Source of the DNA: Streptococcus sp. D7B5
GTDB lineage: Bacteria > Bacillota > Bacilli > Lactobacillales > Streptococcaceae
DNA length: 64,000 nt
NCBI RefSeq assembly: GCF_029691405.1
Contig: NZ_CP121467.1
Coordinates: forward strand, 806,001-870,000
Direction: 5' to 3'
A program made the position numbers and the translations under genes. This document shows positions 1 through 9,413 of this stretch, piece after piece (position 1 is the first letter of the stretch; every line of letters starts with the position of its first letter). The notes beneath the pieces were generated by a model. That model had not been told where the DNA came from and searched no databases. It saw only the letters and a program-made list of their open reading frames with translations.

Positions 1-1592
1 TCACCTGGTTCTAGACCAATGTTTTGCAACATACCACCGTTATTGACATTTAAGATATCAAGATAACTTGATGGATCCAAGTAGTCCGCACTCCAACCGC
101 CATTATAGATATCAAAGTCTTTTTGAGCTGCAGTTTGAGCTAGATAGCTAGAGTTGTCAAAGTCATCTGTTGATAGCTGTTGGATATCGATAACCACATT
201 CTCAGCTCCTAGAACAGATTCGATGGATTGTTTCAAAGAGCTTGCTTCAAGTACACCTTTTTTAGCTGATTGGTCGACTGATACGTCCAAGTGGATTGGG
301 AATTGCACACCCTTAGCTTCCAATTCTTTCTTAGCTTCTGCAAATTTAGCTTTAGCCTTGTCAGGATTGTAGTATGGATCTTGCGCATCTGCAAAGTTGA
401 TTCCTTGCCATTCTTGGCCATAGTTGACCATCTTTTCTGAAACAACATCGCCAAAGTCTTTTCCGTTGATACTTACAAATGTTGGAGGTACAACCAAGTT
501 ACGAATAATCTTTGTTGCTCCGTCCTCCCCTTGAGATTGTGCTCCATAGGCTGTACGGTTATAAGCATAGTTGAAGGCTTGACGGAAGTTTTTATTCAGA
601 ACTGCTTCTTGGGTTGATTTCTTTTCGATATCTGAGGATTTAGAAGTGAAGTTATAAGATTTTCTGTCCAAGTTGAAGTTCAAGTAATAAGAAGTTGCAT
701 TTTGCATACTATAGATGATGTTATCCTTGTTCTTCTCTTTAATGCCTTCAAAGCTTGAGCTATTTGGATAGAGACGCGCGTAGCTATAGACTCCTTCTAC
801 AAAGTTACGTGCTAGTGCATCTTGGTCACTACCATCATAATAGGCCAATTTCACATCATCCACAAAGACATTTTTTTCATCCCAGTAGTTGGGATTTTTC
901 TTGAATTCGATAACAGATTTTGAAACAAACGATTTCATCAAGAAAGGTCCATTGTACAAAATACTAGAAGGGTCTACCTTACCAAAGTCATCCCCTTTTG
1001 ATTTTAAGAAATCTGCATTGACAGGGAAGAGAATGGTTGAAGTTGTTTTAGAATTCCAATAAGATTCTGGACGTGTCAAAGTGTACTGAACCGTTTGGTC
1101 GTCAATCGCCTTAACACCGACAGTTGAAAAGTCAGTTGTTTTCCCGTTGATATAGTCATCCAAACCTGCTACCGAGTCTTGAACCAGGTACAAGGCTTCG
1201 GATTTTTTATCAGCAGCATATTTCAAACCTGTCACAAAGTCTTGGGCCGTTACAGGGGCGTATTCTTCACCCTCATAAGTATACCATTTTGCATCCTTAC
1301 GCAATTTGTAAGTATAGGTCAAACCGTCCTGAGAAACAGTCCAATCCTCTGCCAACGATGGAACATAGTTACCGTATTGGTCATTTTCCATCAACCCATC
1401 CACCAAATTGGTCACGATGTCATTGGTTGTTGCACGGTTTTCTGCAAGATAGTTCAAACTAGATGGATCGCTCGAATAAACATAGTTATATGTTTTAGAA
1501 GCGCTACTTGAATTTCCACATGCGCTCAGTAGAATACCAGCGCTTAACACGACACTTGCAAGTGTCAGATACTTGGCCTTAGACTTTTTCAT
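1..1592 (-). CDS. aliB: AliB-like oligopeptide-binding lipoprotein (3' end cut by window)
   Basis: Substrate-binding lipoprotein of the Ami/Ali oligopeptide ABC importer, anchored outside the membrane, where it captures peptides for the shared Ami permease. The protein starts MKKSKAKYLTLAS and has a lipoprotein signal ending LLSACG, so Cys25 is the expected lipidated residue. The mature part opens NYVYSSDPSSLNYL, followed by a family 5 extracellular solute-binding domain. About 530 codons are visible and the gene runs off the left edge, so the last ~120 residues of a usual ~650-residue protein are missing. The start is fixed by an AGGAGG ribosome site and a strong promoter. Sequence resembles pneumococcal AliB more than AmiA from memory; the exact paralogue is not certain. 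Confidence 0.9.
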   Translation of the reverse strand, partial: MKKSKAKYLTLASVVLSAGILLSACGNSSSASKTYNYVYSSDPSSLNYLAENRATTNDIVTNLVDGLMENDQYGNYVPSLAEDWTVSQDGLTYTYKLRKDAKWYTYEGEEYAPVTAQDFVTGLKYAADKKSEALYLVQDSVAGLDDYINGKTTDFSTVGVKAIDDQTVQYTLTRPESYWNSKTTSTILFPVNADFLKSKGDDFGKVDPSSILYNGPFLMKSFVSKSVIEFKKNPNYWDEKNVFVDDVKLAYYDGSDQDALARNFVEGVYSYARLYPNSSSFEGIKEKNKDNIIYSMQNATSYYLNFNLDRKSYNFTSKSSDIEKKSTQEAVLNKNFRQAFNYAYNRTAYGAQSQGEDGATKIIRNLVVPPTFVSINGKDFGDVVSEKMVNYGQEWQGINFADAQDPYYNPDKAKAKFAEAKKELEAKGVQFPIHLDVSVDQSAKKGVLEASSLKQSIESVLGAENVVIDIQQLSTDDFDNSSYLAQTAAQKDFDIYNGGWSADYLDPSSYLDILNVNNGGMLQNIGLEPG

Positions 1593-1624
1593 TTCCAGAA
1601 CCTCCTGTTTAAAAGTTTTGTCTT

Positions 1625-1653
1625 ATTATACAGCTTTAGTTTTATTTAGTCAA
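1625..1653 (-). promoter_or_regulatory. Promoter of aliB-like gene
   Basis: On the minus strand there is TTGACT at 1648-1653, a 17-nt spacer and TATAAT at 1625-1630, about 33 nt upstream of the start codon. Near-consensus sigma-70 promoter, consistent with strong expression. Confidence 0.85.
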
Positions 1654-1737
1654 GTAATTTCTAAAGAAAAACTTAAAAAAACATATTTTTTGCTCTTGAT
1701 TTTAGAAAAAGTTCTCTTTTTTTAAGAAAAATGTAGT

Positions 1738-1765
1738 ATAAAAACCTTTCTGTTAAAGAAAGGTT
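1738..1765 (-). terminator. Terminator after ytgP
   Basis: Inverted repeat AACCTTTC / GAAAGGTT followed on the minus strand by a T run. It lies just past the stop codon of the flippase gene and separates it from the aliB-like promoter. Confidence 0.75.
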
Positions 1766-1794
1766 AAATTCATTACTTTTATTTATAAATCTTT

Positions 1795-3417
1795 TTACGA
1801 TATTTTCAATCGTGTACGTAGCCGGTCTGCTTGAGCTTTGCCGATTATCTTGTCTAAGAGTCGTGTCCGTAGGCTCATCAAACCATAAAGACCTCCTCCA
1901 AGCCCTCCGATGAGAGCCACATAAAGGAAACTCCAGAAACGTCCACTTGGTTGGAAGACAAAACCGAGTAGCCACTGCAAGAAGCCAACTAGGATAAACA
2001 TGACAAGGGTCAAGATGGTAATCAAGATGGTTCGCTTCAATATAATCTTTCGACGAGCACCTGTTACCTGGCAGATGTCTCGGTACATCAAGACATTTGG
2101 AATAATCAAGCCGATAGTCGTTGAAATCAAAGGACCGTAGCTGTGGAAAATAGCTATGGTTGGCAATTGCAAGACGATCTTAGCAATGGAACCATAGATG
2201 AAGTAAAGAACTGCCTTGCGGTTTCGGAACATGGCCTGAAGCATAGGAGACAAGACCATATACAATCCTAGGATAGTAGACTGCAAAACTGCAAAGACAA
2301 ATAAGCCCATGGCCAGACTATCTGGCTTACCGTAAAAAACTGTATAAAGAGGCTCCCCTACCATGACCACTCCAACCGTTGCAGGCAGTAGAAATAAGAA
2401 GAGCATGGTAAGGCTATCTTGGACTAGGCGAGCCGCCGCCTGCAAGTCGCCTTTTACATAGTTTTCCGTCAACAGCGGCAAGCCGACACTCCCGATTGAA
2501 ACTCCCACAGAGATTAAAATCATAGTAATTTTATTAGGATTGGCTGAGAAATAAGAAAACATGACAACCAAGTCTTCATTGCTGTAGTTAGTAAACCACT
2601 TCATACTATTGATAAAGGTCATCTGGTCTAAGATTTGGAAGAGTTGAATGGCTGATCCTGTCAGGATAAAGGGAATGGCTTCCTTGATGGTATCGACTAA
2701 GAGTCGCTTACTATTGATCTTATCCCGTGTTTCAAAAACTCTTTTAAGCAAACCTTCTTGGGCAAGGAAATAAATCAAGACTGCAAAACTTGCCACCATC
2801 CCCACAAAGGCCGCAAAGGTCGATTGGGTAACGGCTGATAAGTAGTCACCAGAACCCATCTTCATAATGAAGAAGGTTGCCATCAACATCCAGATAACAC
2901 GGATTACCTGCTCGGCGATTTGACTCATAGCATAGGGTTTCAGGTTATTCATCCCTTGGAAGAATCCTCTGATGACACTCATAGATGGGAAAATCAAGAC
3001 TGCCCAAGCCAAGCTATGCATGATGGGAATCAGGTCTTTCCCCACACCTGACAAATCTGCTAACCAGGGAGAAAAGAGATACAAGACCAAGGCAAAGACC
3101 AGTCCCAAGCCAGTCATAAAGCCTAGGAAACTCCGAATCAAGGCAAAGCTGTGCTCTTCTTCCCGCATGGTATTGTATTTAGCCACTTGTTTTGCGACCG
3201 CAACTGGGATACCCGCTGTTGAAATCAGCAAGAACCAAGCATAAATATTATAACCCATAGTAAAGAGTCCATTTGCCTTAGCGGCATAAGTCCCCATCCA
3301 GATATACCAGGGAATAATATAGATAGCACCAAGGAGGCGACTAATAAAGTTACTAGCTGTTAGCCAAGCAGTCCCTCGCAACATCTGGGCTTGCTGGTGA
3401 TTGTTTTCGTTAGACAT
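1795..3417 (-). CDS. ytgP: MurJ/YtgP-type lipid II flippase (MOP superfamily)
   Basis: Polytopic membrane protein of 540 residues with about 14 hydrophobic segments and the MviN/SpoVB/PST fold. Streptococcal YtgP proteins of this type are functional MurJ homologues that flip lipid-linked peptidoglycan precursor; the function here is by homology. The start was placed at the ATG at 3417 (MSNENNHQQ), which has GAGGA upstream; a longer reading frame would need a TTG at 3432. It diverges from murE across ~105 bp, so two adjacent cell-wall genes share a control region. Annotated elsewhere simply as polysaccharide biosynthesis protein. Confidence 0.88.
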   Translation of the reverse strand: MSNENNHQQAQMLRGTAWLTASNFISRLLGAIYIIPWYIWMGTYAAKANGLFTMGYNIYAWFLLISTAGIPVAVAKQVAKYNTMREEEHSFALIRSFLGFMTGLGLVFALVLYLFSPWLADLSGVGKDLIPIMHSLAWAVLIFPSMSVIRGFFQGMNNLKPYAMSQIAEQVIRVIWMLMATFFIMKMGSGDYLSAVTQSTFAAFVGMVASFAVLIYFLAQEGLLKRVFETRDKINSKRLLVDTIKEAIPFILTGSAIQLFQILDQMTFINSMKWFTNYSNEDLVVMFSYFSANPNKITMILISVGVSIGSVGLPLLTENYVKGDLQAAARLVQDSLTMLFLFLLPATVGVVMVGEPLYTVFYGKPDSLAMGLFVFAVLQSTILGLYMVLSPMLQAMFRNRKAVLYFIYGSIAKIVLQLPTIAIFHSYGPLISTTIGLIIPNVLMYRDICQVTGARRKIILKRTILITILTLVMFILVGFLQWLLGFVFQPSGRFWSFLYVALIGGLGGGLYGLMSLRTRLLDKIIGKAQADRLRTRLKIS

Positions 3418-3486
3418 AGCTTCCTCATTCAATTTTGATAACTAGGAAAAGTTCCTTATCTTCCATTATAAACTTTTCCTTGTTAC

Positions 3487-3515
3487 TTGTAAAATTCAGA
3501 CTTTCGGTTTACAAT
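3487..3515 (+). promoter_or_regulatory. murE promoter, predicted leaderless transcript
   Basis: TTGTAA (3487-3492), 17-nt spacer, TACAAT (3510-3515). Only 7 nt separate the -10 box from the murE ATG at 3523, so transcription should start at or next to the start codon. No Shine-Dalgarno sequence is visible. Confidence 0.65.
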
Positions 3516-3522
3516 AGAAAGT

Positions 3523-4968
3523 ATGATAAAGATTGAAACTATATTAGACATTTTAAAAAATGATGGTCTCTTCCGTGAGATTATCGACCAAGGACATTAC
3601 CACTACAACTACAGCGATGTTATTTTTGACAACATCAGTTACGATAGCCGAACAACCAAAGAAAATACTCTATTTTTTGCAAAAGGCGCTGCATTTAAAA
3701 AAGAATACCTCATTTCTGCTATAAGTCAAGGTTTAGCTTGGTATGTCGCAGAAAAGGACTATGAAGTCGGTATCCCCGTCATCGTTGTGAACGATATCAA
3801 AAAAGCCATGAGTTTGATTGCTATGGAATTTTATGGTAATCCCCAAGAGAAACTCAAAATTCTCGCTTTCACAGGGACAAAAGGAAAAACAACAGCAGCT
3901 TACTTTGCATACAACATCCTATCTCAACGCTACCCAACAGCCCTTTTGTCAACTATGAACACAACTCTAGATGGCAAGACTTTCTTTAAATCTTCCTTTT
4001 CAACACCTGAAAATATCGATCTTTTCGACATGATGGCTCAGGCTGTTAAAAATGGTAGAACCCATCTCGTAATGGAAGTCTCTAGTCAAGCCTATCTAGT
4101 CCATCGAGTCTATGGTCTGACCTTTGATGTAGGAGTCTTTCTTAACATCACTCCTGACCATATCGGACCAATTGAGCATCCGACTTTTGAAGATTACTTC
4201 TACCATAAACGTCTCTTGATGAAAAATAGCCGAGCAGTTGTCATTAACAGCGACATGGACCACTTTTCTGTCTTGAAAGAGCAAGTTGAACATCAAGAGC
4301 ATGATTTCTACGGTAGTCAGTCGAGCAACCAAATCGAGAATTCCAAAGCCTTTAGCTTTTCAGCTACAGGTAAACTCGCTGGTGATTATGATATCCTACT
4401 CATCGGCCACTTTAATCAAGAAAATGCAGTCGCTGCTGGACTTGCCTGCCTTCGTCTAGGTGCTAGTCTAGAGGACATCAAAAAAGGAATCGCTGCAACC
4501 CGAGTTCCTGGACGTATGGAAGTCCTCACACAGAAAAATGGTGCTAAAGTCTTCATCGACTATGCCCACAACGGGGACAGTCTAAAAAAACTCATCAATG
4601 TAGTTGAAACTCATCAAACTGGAAAAATCGCTCTGGTTCTCGGTTCGACTGGAAACAAGGGGGAGAGTCGTCGCAAAGACTTTGGTCTCCTCCTCAATCA
4701 ACATCCTGAGATTCAAGTCTTTCTCACAGCTGATGACCCCAACTATGAAGATCCAATGGTGATTGCGGAAGAAATCAGCAGCTATATCAGTCATCCTGTT
4801 GAAAAGATTGCCGATCGCGAACAAGCCATCAAGGCAGCGATGGCCATCACAAATCAAGAACTAGATGCCGTGATTATTGCGGGTAAGGGTGCTGATCGCT
4901 ACCAAATCGTCAATGGAGTGAAAGAATCCTACCCTGGTGACGCAGCTGTCGCAGAACGTTACCTATAA
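3523..4968 (+). CDS. murE: UDP-MurNAc-tripeptide synthetase MurE (L-lysine-adding)
   Basis: Cytoplasmic ATP-dependent ligase that adds the third stem-peptide residue to UDP-MurNAc-Ala-Glu. The 481-residue protein has the Mur ligase N-terminal domain, a P-loop (FTGTKGKTT, about residue 125), the central domain with the HEVSS-like MEVSSQAY region, and the C-terminal domain with [10 protein letters not shown]. The DDPN motif replaces the DNPR of diaminopimelate-adding enzymes, which fits lysine addition in streptococci. The gene stands alone on the plus strand, diverging from ytgP, and ends in a shared terminator. The ATG lies almost at the predicted transcription start. Confidence 0.95.
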   Translation: MIKIETILDILKNDGLFREIIDQGHYHYNYSDVIFDNISYDSRTTKENTLFFAKGAAFKKEYLISAISQGLAWYVAEKDYEVGIPVIVVNDIKKAMSLIAMEFYGNPQEKLKILAFTGTKGKTTAAYFAYNILSQRYPTALLSTMNTTLDGKTFFKSSFSTPENIDLFDMMAQAVKNGRTHLVMEVSSQAYLVHRVYGLTFDVGVFLNITPDHIGPIEHPTFEDYFYHKRLLMKNSRAVVINSDMDHFSVLKEQVEHQEHDFYGSQSSNQIENSKAFSFSATGKLAGDYDILLIGHFNQENAVAAGLACLRLGASLEDIKKGIAATRVPGRMEVLTQKNGAKVFIDYAHNGDSLKKLINVVETHQTGKIALVLGSTGNKGESRRKDFGLLLNQHPEIQVFLTADDPNYEDPMVIAEEISSYISHPVEKIADREQAIKAAMAITNQELDAVIIAGKGADRYQIVNGVKESYPGDAAVAERYL

Positions 4969-4972
4969 AATC

Positions 4973-5005
4973 AAAAAATCAAGGGAAGTTTTCCCTTGAT
5001 TTTTT
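4973..5005. terminator. Bidirectional terminator between murE and csbD-like gene
   Basis: Stem AAAATCAAGGGAA / TTCCCTTGATTTT with A and T runs on the two sides, so it can terminate murE on the plus strand and the converging CsbD-like gene on the minus strand, whose stop codon lies inside the right arm. Confidence 0.9.
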
Positions 5006-5204
5006 AGTCTTCTTTCTTAAATGAGTTTTTAAGACCTTCAACGGCACCTTCTACAGCACCTTTAGCATCTTCAACAACTTCTTTTGCTTTGGCAACTGTT
5101 TTTTCTACAGCACCTTCTGCTTCAGTTTTGCTATCGCCAGTAACTTTACCAAATCCTTCTTTGATAGCACCAGTTGCTTGTTCCAATTTATTTTCAAGTG
5201 ACAT
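5004..5204 (-). CDS. CsbD-family small stress protein
   Basis: 66-residue, highly charged, Ala/Glu/Lys-rich protein beginning [20 protein letters not shown], the hallmark of the CsbD family, which forms a small helical bundle. CsbD is a general-stress protein in Bacillus; its molecular role is unknown. The longer frame to 5282 was rejected because the ATG at 5204 carries an AAAGGAGA ribosome site. Heptad-like repeats ([19 protein letters not shown]) indicate amphipathic helices. Probably monocistronic. Confidence 0.85.
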   Translation of the reverse strand: MSLENKLEQATGAIKEGFGKVTGDSKTEAEGAVEKTVAKAKEVVEDAKGAVEGAVEGLKNSFKKED

Positions 5205-5305
5205 AGCTCTGTCTCCTTTTGTTTTAATACGATAATGGTTATCGCTTACATTTAGTTTATGCTTATTCTTTAGCAAAGTCAAACAATCTGCTCAAAATGA
5301 AGCAA

Positions 5306-5956
5306 TTAAGGTAAATAGAAAGTCAATCGTTCCTTGTCAAAGTCAACAGCCAACTCATACTTCCCTTCTTCGTTTTGCACAACATAGCCCAAGACGACTA
5401 GACTCTCAACGAAGATATCACGGCGTTTCTGTATCAGCTGGTCTTTTTTGAGAAACTTCAGTAAAAAGGTCGTCATATACTTGAGGGCATACTCAGGATT
5501 GACATCTCCCAAAATGGCATAGAGTTCCTGCTGCTTTTCTGTCAAAGGATATTGATTCTTGACCTTGTAGAAATAATTAGACAGGGTCATCTTTTCTCTA
5601 GCAAAATCTGTAGATTCGACTAAAATGGCAGCATTGGTTTGATTGCGCAATTCTGTCTCAAAAGTCTTCTCTAACAGAGCATGATAAACTGGACTGTCCT
5701 CTCTGATAAAAATTTCTTGGTCAAGGGTTAGATTGTCTATCGATTCTAGAAAAGAGAGATTGAGAAAATAGCGTTTGTTGTCCCTTCGGATCAAACCGGC
5801 CTTAATATACTCTTCCATGAGTTTATCAACTGCTACATCTGGAAACTGGGCCTTGATTTCTCGAAGGATCACATCGTCATGCTGGTCCAGATAGTCCACC
5901 AAATCTATAAAAAATGGCTGCCGAGTCAAACGAGAGGGATTAAAAATCTGAATCAT
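5306..5956 (-). CDS. Streptococcal conserved protein (DUF1803-like)
   Basis: 216-residue soluble protein without signal peptide or membrane segment. I recognise it as the DUF1803-type protein found in streptococci, function unknown. The N-terminal half (DYLDQHDDVILREIKAQF... GLIRRDNKRY) resembles a winged-helix arrangement, which is inference only. It overlaps the upstream cysteine-hydrolase-like gene by 17 nt, indicating a two-gene operon with coupled translation. Confidence 0.7.
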   Translation of the reverse strand: MIQIFNPSRLTRQPFFIDLVDYLDQHDDVILREIKAQFPDVAVDKLMEEYIKAGLIRRDNKRYFLNLSFLESIDNLTLDQEIFIREDSPVYHALLEKTFETELRNQTNAAILVESTDFAREKMTLSNYFYKVKNQYPLTEKQQELYAILGDVNPEYALKYMTTFLLKFLKKDQLIQKRRDIFVESLVVLGYVVQNEEGKYELAVDFDKERLTFYLP

Positions 5957-6452
5957 GAAGATTCCTTTCTTTACATTCTAAAAGAGGGGATGCTGCTAGT
6001 TGACTAGGATTGGTCCCTGGCTGATTCAGAGGCACAGGAAATTTGAGTTTCCTGTAATATTCCCTCCAAAAATCACTAATCTCCTGCTCCCCATCACCAA
6101 ATTTCATGGGAATAGTTTCAAAAATCGGTAGGATTTCAGCGATATACTGGGAGCAATAAAAGCCATTCCCATCCGGATAAAAAGAGGCATTATAGGGTGC
6201 ACCCAAATGTTTGCTAGCTCTCTCCTTTACCAAGTCAGCTTCCAGCTCTGGATAGACATAAAGATCGTAGAGATGAGTTGGTTCAAAAAAATCAGCTGGT
6301 TCTTGACAAATGACACCAGCTTGCCCACTAGCATGGTAGATGAAACCGTCCAAAAAAATGGCTACATGACTATAGTTACCGGTAGAAGCCAGGATGGCCT
6401 GCCCCATATCTGAAAGGTCCTTCACAAAAATCAAATCACCATTTTCTAACAT
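5940..6452 (-). CDS. YiiX/YebB-like permuted NlpC/P60 cysteine hydrolase
   Basis: 170-residue protein with the circularly permuted papain-like layout: NGDLIFV near the N-terminus, YSHVAIFLDG (candidate catalytic His) around residue 28, then LGAPYN and FYCSQYI (candidate catalytic Cys) around residue 110. Family members are lipid- or peptide-directed hydrolases or amidases; the substrate is not predictable. No signal peptide is seen, so it probably acts in the cytoplasm. First gene of an operon with the DUF1803-like gene. Confidence 0.75.
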   Translation of the reverse strand: MLENGDLIFVKDLSDMGQAILASTGNYSHVAIFLDGFIYHASGQAGVICQEPADFFEPTHLYDLYVYPELEADLVKERASKHLGAPYNASFYPDGNGFYCSQYIAEILPIFETIPMKFGDGEQEISDFWREYYRKLKFPVPLNQPGTNPSQLAASPLLECKERNLHDSDF

Positions 6453-6464
6453 CTTTCTCTCCTA

Positions 6465-6488
6465 GAAAAAAAGGAGCCGAAACCCCTT
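6465..6488 (-). terminator. Terminator after the YrdB-like gene
   Basis: Short stem (AGGGG/CTCCT with one wobble) followed by seven T on the minus strand, between the YrdB-like gene and the cysteine hydrolase gene. Confidence 0.5.
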
Positions 6489-6574
6489 TAGCTATATGGA
6501 AAACACTGTTTTCTCGTGTCAATCTCCAGTCAAATAATTACCATTTAAATAATTCATTAAATATATTATAAGAA

Positions 6575-6901
6575 TCACTCTAGCTGAAAATAATAAAGCA
6601 GACCCAAACTTCCAAAAGACAGAGCTAAGTATAGGATTCCTATTTGCAATCCATACAAATGCCAAAAACTACCACTAACTAAAATAAAAATCGATGTCTC
6701 AGCAACGAGGCGATGCCATTTTTTAAAAGCATGTGGAGATTTTGGTGCCATATATCGTGCCCAAAATAAGATTAATAGAACTGCTAGAAGGAAAAATAGG
6801 AATTTTTCTAGCCAAGAAATTTGTATCACAGACACGGAGAAAAGACCAAGAATTGCGACAACTTCAACCAAAAAGTGCAGTCCTTCAATCAATCGCATCA
6901 T
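6575..6901 (-). CDS. YrdB/DUF2568 four-helix membrane protein
   Basis: 108-residue hydrophobic protein with four predicted membrane helices and the short hydrophilic loop ARYMAPKSPHAFKKWHR between helices 2 and 3, typical of the YrdB (DUF2568) family. No function is established. Start at 6901 has AAGGTGA upstream; the second codon is also ATG. Stands between ppaC and the cysteine-hydrolase operon with its own terminator. Confidence 0.7.
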   Translation of the reverse strand: MMRLIEGLHFLVEVVAILGLFSVSVIQISWLEKFLFFLLAVLLILFWARYMAPKSPHAFKKWHRLVAETSIFILVSGSFWHLYGLQIGILYLALSFGSLGLLYYFQLE

Positions 6902-6954
6902 GCTATCACCTTCTATAAATAGTCAAATTAACAGTTCCAAATATTCCTTAAGAA

Positions 6955-7890
6955 TTACCCATTAAAGCTTTCTGTCAACTGAGGCACCACTTGTTTCTTA
7001 CGTGAAACAGCACCTGGAAGGAAAGCGTGGTTGTTTTCAAGTTTGAAGTTGAAAGCTGCTTCGACCTTGTCCATGTTTGATCCAAGAGCAAGGATTTCTG
7101 AGTTTGAGTTGACGATGTCTGTAATCATCAAAACAAAGTCAGAGTAGCCGTTTGCTGTATTGGCAGCTTGCATTGCTGCTTCGATTTCAGCTTGGCGTTC
7201 CAAGACTTCAGCAATATCAACTGTGTTAACCTGAGCAACACGAACCTTATTTCCGTTGAGTTCAAATGTCTTAGCATCGATGTCAATCAATTCTTCAGCA
7301 GATTTACTAGCCAAGTTTGTACCAGCTTTCAGCATAGCCAAACCGTACTCTTCCAAGTTGACACCAGCTAATTCTGCCAATTCAGGAGCAATGACTTTAT
7401 CAGATGGGTGAGTTGTTGGTGATTTCAAAAGAAGAGTATCTGAAATCAAACCTGAAAGCATCAAACCTGCGATTTCTTTAGGAACAGCTACACCATGCTC
7501 TTTGAACATGCGATAAACGATAGAAGACGCTGATCCAACTGGTTCCAAACGCATGTAAAGTGGGCTGGCAGTTTCAAAATTAGCCACACGGTGGTGATCC
7601 ACAACTCCGTAAACTTCTACTTCAGCGATATCTGACACTGACTGTTGGAATTCATTGTGGTCAGTCAAGATGACTTGCTCTGCACCTTCTGCTTTAGCAG
7701 ATGTGATGACGCGTGGTGCTTCTACACCAAAATAGTTCAAAACGAAGGCTGTTTCTTCATTAGGAGTTCCAAGTGCTACTGCTTCTGTGTCCAATCCATA
7801 AGCCTCTTTTGCAAGGTAAGCAAAGGCTACAGATGACCCGATGGCATCTGAGTCTGGATTTTGGTGACCAAATACTAGAATCTTAGACAT
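6955..7890 (-). CDS. ppaC: Manganese-dependent inorganic pyrophosphatase (DHH family)
   Basis: Family II pyrophosphatase, 311 residues, hydrolysing the pyrophosphate released by biosynthesis in the cytoplasm. Visible motifs: [12 protein letters not shown] (residues 8-19, metal ligands His and Asp), DHNEF, the DHH signature in [10 protein letters not shown], and the C-terminal DHHA2 domain with [10 protein letters not shown] near the end, which binds substrate. Length and motifs are those of a complete active enzyme. AGAGG ribosome site precedes the ATG. Confidence 0.96.
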   Translation of the reverse strand: MSKILVFGHQNPDSDAIGSSVAFAYLAKEAYGLDTEAVALGTPNEETAFVLNYFGVEAPRVITSAKAEGAEQVILTDHNEFQQSVSDIAEVEVYGVVDHHRVANFETASPLYMRLEPVGSASSIVYRMFKEHGVAVPKEIAGLMLSGLISDTLLLKSPTTHPSDKVIAPELAELAGVNLEEYGLAMLKAGTNLASKSAEELIDIDAKTFELNGNKVRVAQVNTVDIAEVLERQAEIEAAMQAANTANGYSDFVLMITDIVNSNSEILALGSNMDKVEAAFNFKLENNHAFLPGAVSRKKQVVPQLTESFNG

Positions 7891-7951
7891 GATAATACCT
7901 CTTTAAATTTATTCATCTTATTGTAGCACTTTTTTCCTCTTTTGACAAAAG

Positions 7952-7975
7952 TAAGAGGAGCCAAAAGACTCCTCC
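7952..7975 (-). terminator. Weak terminator after the GIY-YIG gene
   Basis: GAGGAG / CTCCTC stem directly after the stop codon on the minus strand with only a short, interrupted T tract. Confidence 0.5.
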
Positions 7976-8260
7976 TTAGACATCAATATGGTTGACTAGA
8001 TTTTTCTCTTGATTTTCAGATAAAAATCGTTCTTTCTGAGGACGTTTCTTTCGTTTGAGGAGAGCCTCGGCAGACATGGCTTCTTCCTTACTGGCAAAAC
8101 CCTCTACATAGATGAGTTTGACTGGCAAGCGAGCTCGGGTATACTTGGCTCCCTTACCACTATTATGAACGGCAAGGCGCCTCTTCACATCCGTTGTATA
8201 GCCCGTATAGTAAGAACCGTCGCGACACTCCACCACATACATATAGGCCTTATGATCCAT
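7976..8260 (-). CDS. GIY-YIG nuclease-like protein (UPF0213 type)
   Basis: 94-residue single-domain protein: [18 protein letters not shown] carries the GIY-YIG-type motif and Arg/Lys-rich [10 protein letters not shown] follows, with a conserved Glu later. Stand-alone GIY-YIG proteins of this size are widespread in Firmicutes; biochemical role is unproven. The start was set at 8260, not the longer frame to 8350, because the shorter start gives the family length. It overlaps the methyltransferase gene by 11 nt. Confidence 0.88.
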   Translation of the reverse strand: MDHKAYMYVVECRDGSYYTGYTTDVKRRLAVHNSGKGAKYTRARLPVKLIYVEGFASKEEAMSAEALLKRKKRPQKERFLSENQEKNLVNHIDV

Positions 8261-8999
8261 AGTAAATCTCTTGAATTTCTGGTGTATAAGAACCATCATC
8301 ATTGTGAACGATGAGTGGTGGCAAGACCTTAAAGCCACTGGTCGATCCATCCTTGATAGCTTCGATTAAGAGCATATTAGCCTCCTTCTCACGTTTAGGA
8401 TAGACAAATTGCAGGCGCTTGGGTGCTAAATTATGGCGTTGAAGCATGTCTAAGATATCCAAGAGCCGATCTGGACGATGAACCATGGCCAAACGGCCAT
8501 TAGACTTGAGAATACTCTGAGCACTACGGCAAATTTCTTTTAGGTTAGTCGTAATTTCGTGTCTGGCCAGAAGGTAATGTTCACTCTCGTTCAGATTGGA
8601 ATGCGGATCCACCTTAAAATAAGGCGGATTGCACAAAATCATATCCACCTTACTTCCCTGAATGTGGGCAGGCATATTTTTCAAATCATCACAGATGACC
8701 TGCATCTGCTCTTCCAAGCCATTCAACTGAACCGAACGCTCTGCCATATCCGCCAAGCGCTCCTGAATCTCTACAGATATTATCCGCGCCTGAGTACGTG
8801 AACTAGCAAAAAGTCCCACTGCACCATTTCCAGCACAAAAGTCCACAATTAAACCCCGTTTAGGGAAGCGAGGAAAGCGTGATAAAAGAACACTATCCAC
8901 CGAATAGCTAAACACCTCTCTATTTTGGATGATTTTGATATCTGTCGAAAAGAGCTGATTGATTCGCTCTCCTGGTTTTAATAATTGTTCTTCTTTCAT
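8250..8999 (-). CDS. TrmN6-like tRNA1(Val) adenine-N6 methyltransferase
   Basis: 249-residue class I SAM-dependent methyltransferase. [15 protein letters not shown] is the SAM-binding motif I and CNPPYF (about residue 128) is the NPPY catalytic motif used for N6-adenine methylation. Closest family is TrmN6/YfiC (tRNA1Val A37), with YabB as the Bacillus equivalent; the exact nucleotide target is inferred. Upstream partner of the GIY-YIG gene, as in other Firmicutes. The ATG lies 6 nt after a consensus -10 box with no ribosome site. Confidence 0.82.
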   Translation of the reverse strand: MKEEQLLKPGERINQLFSTDIKIIQNREVFSYSVDSVLLSRFPRFPKRGLIVDFCAGNGAVGLFASSRTQARIISVEIQERLADMAERSVQLNGLEEQMQVICDDLKNMPAHIQGSKVDMILCNPPYFKVDPHSNLNESEHYLLARHEITTNLKEICRSAQSILKSNGRLAMVHRPDRLLDILDMLQRHNLAPKRLQFVYPKREKEANMLLIEAIKDGSTSGFKVLPPLIVHNDDGSYTPEIQEIYYGS

Positions 9000-9005
9000 A
9001 CTTTT

Positions 9006-9033
9006 ATTATAACAAATGATGTTAATATTACAA
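9006..9033 (-). promoter_or_regulatory. TrmN6-like gene promoter, predicted leaderless
   Basis: Minus strand: TTGTAA (9028-9033), 16-nt spacer, TATAAT (9006-9011), then 6 nt to the ATG at 8999. No Shine-Dalgarno sequence fits between. Confidence 0.65.
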
Positions 9034-9052
9034 ACGATTTAAATAATCGTAT

Positions 9053-9412
9053 TTATGGCTTCTTCTTTAAATACTCTAGTGCCTCACGCGTCCAAACAGG
9101 CATCATTCGCCCAAGTGGTGCAAAACCGTGCTTGATCCGATCATTTGAAAAACGTCTCCGTCTTGGCAATTGATGTTTTTCCTCTTCCAAGGTACGGATA
9201 GAAAGACTAGCCTTCCCAGTGTATTCGTCAAAATCCACCACCTGAACTTGGACTTCATCACCAATTTTTAAAATGTCATAGATATTTTCAATAAATCCCG
9301 TCCGAATCTCCGAGATGTGAATCAGCCCTGTCACCCCTGTCTCTAACTCAACAAAGGCACCGTAGGGCTGAATTCCTGTAATACGCCCAGTCAGCTTATC
9401 ACCAATTTTCAT
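9053..9412 (-). CDS. cvfD: CvfD, S1-domain RNA-binding regulator (GSP13 family)
   Basis: 119-residue protein with a single S1 domain (GDKLTGRITGIQPYGAFVEL ... GLIHISEI) and a basic tail containing PRRRRF. Members such as Bacillus GSP13/YugI and pneumococcal CvfD bind RNA or ribosomes; CvfD is described as a post-transcriptional regulator influencing cold growth, phosphate transport and manganese homeostasis. Start chosen at 9412 (MKIGDKL), one nucleotide after the upstream stop codon, so translation is probably coupled to the HAD-cyclophilin gene. A longer frame to 9439 would overlap that gene. Confidence 0.85.
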   Translation of the reverse strand: MKIGDKLTGRITGIQPYGAFVELETGVTGLIHISEIRTGFIENIYDILKIGDEVQVQVVDFDEYTGKASLSIRTLEEEKHQLPRRRRFSNDRIKHGFAPLGRMMPVWTREALEYLKKKP

Positions 9413-9413
9413 T

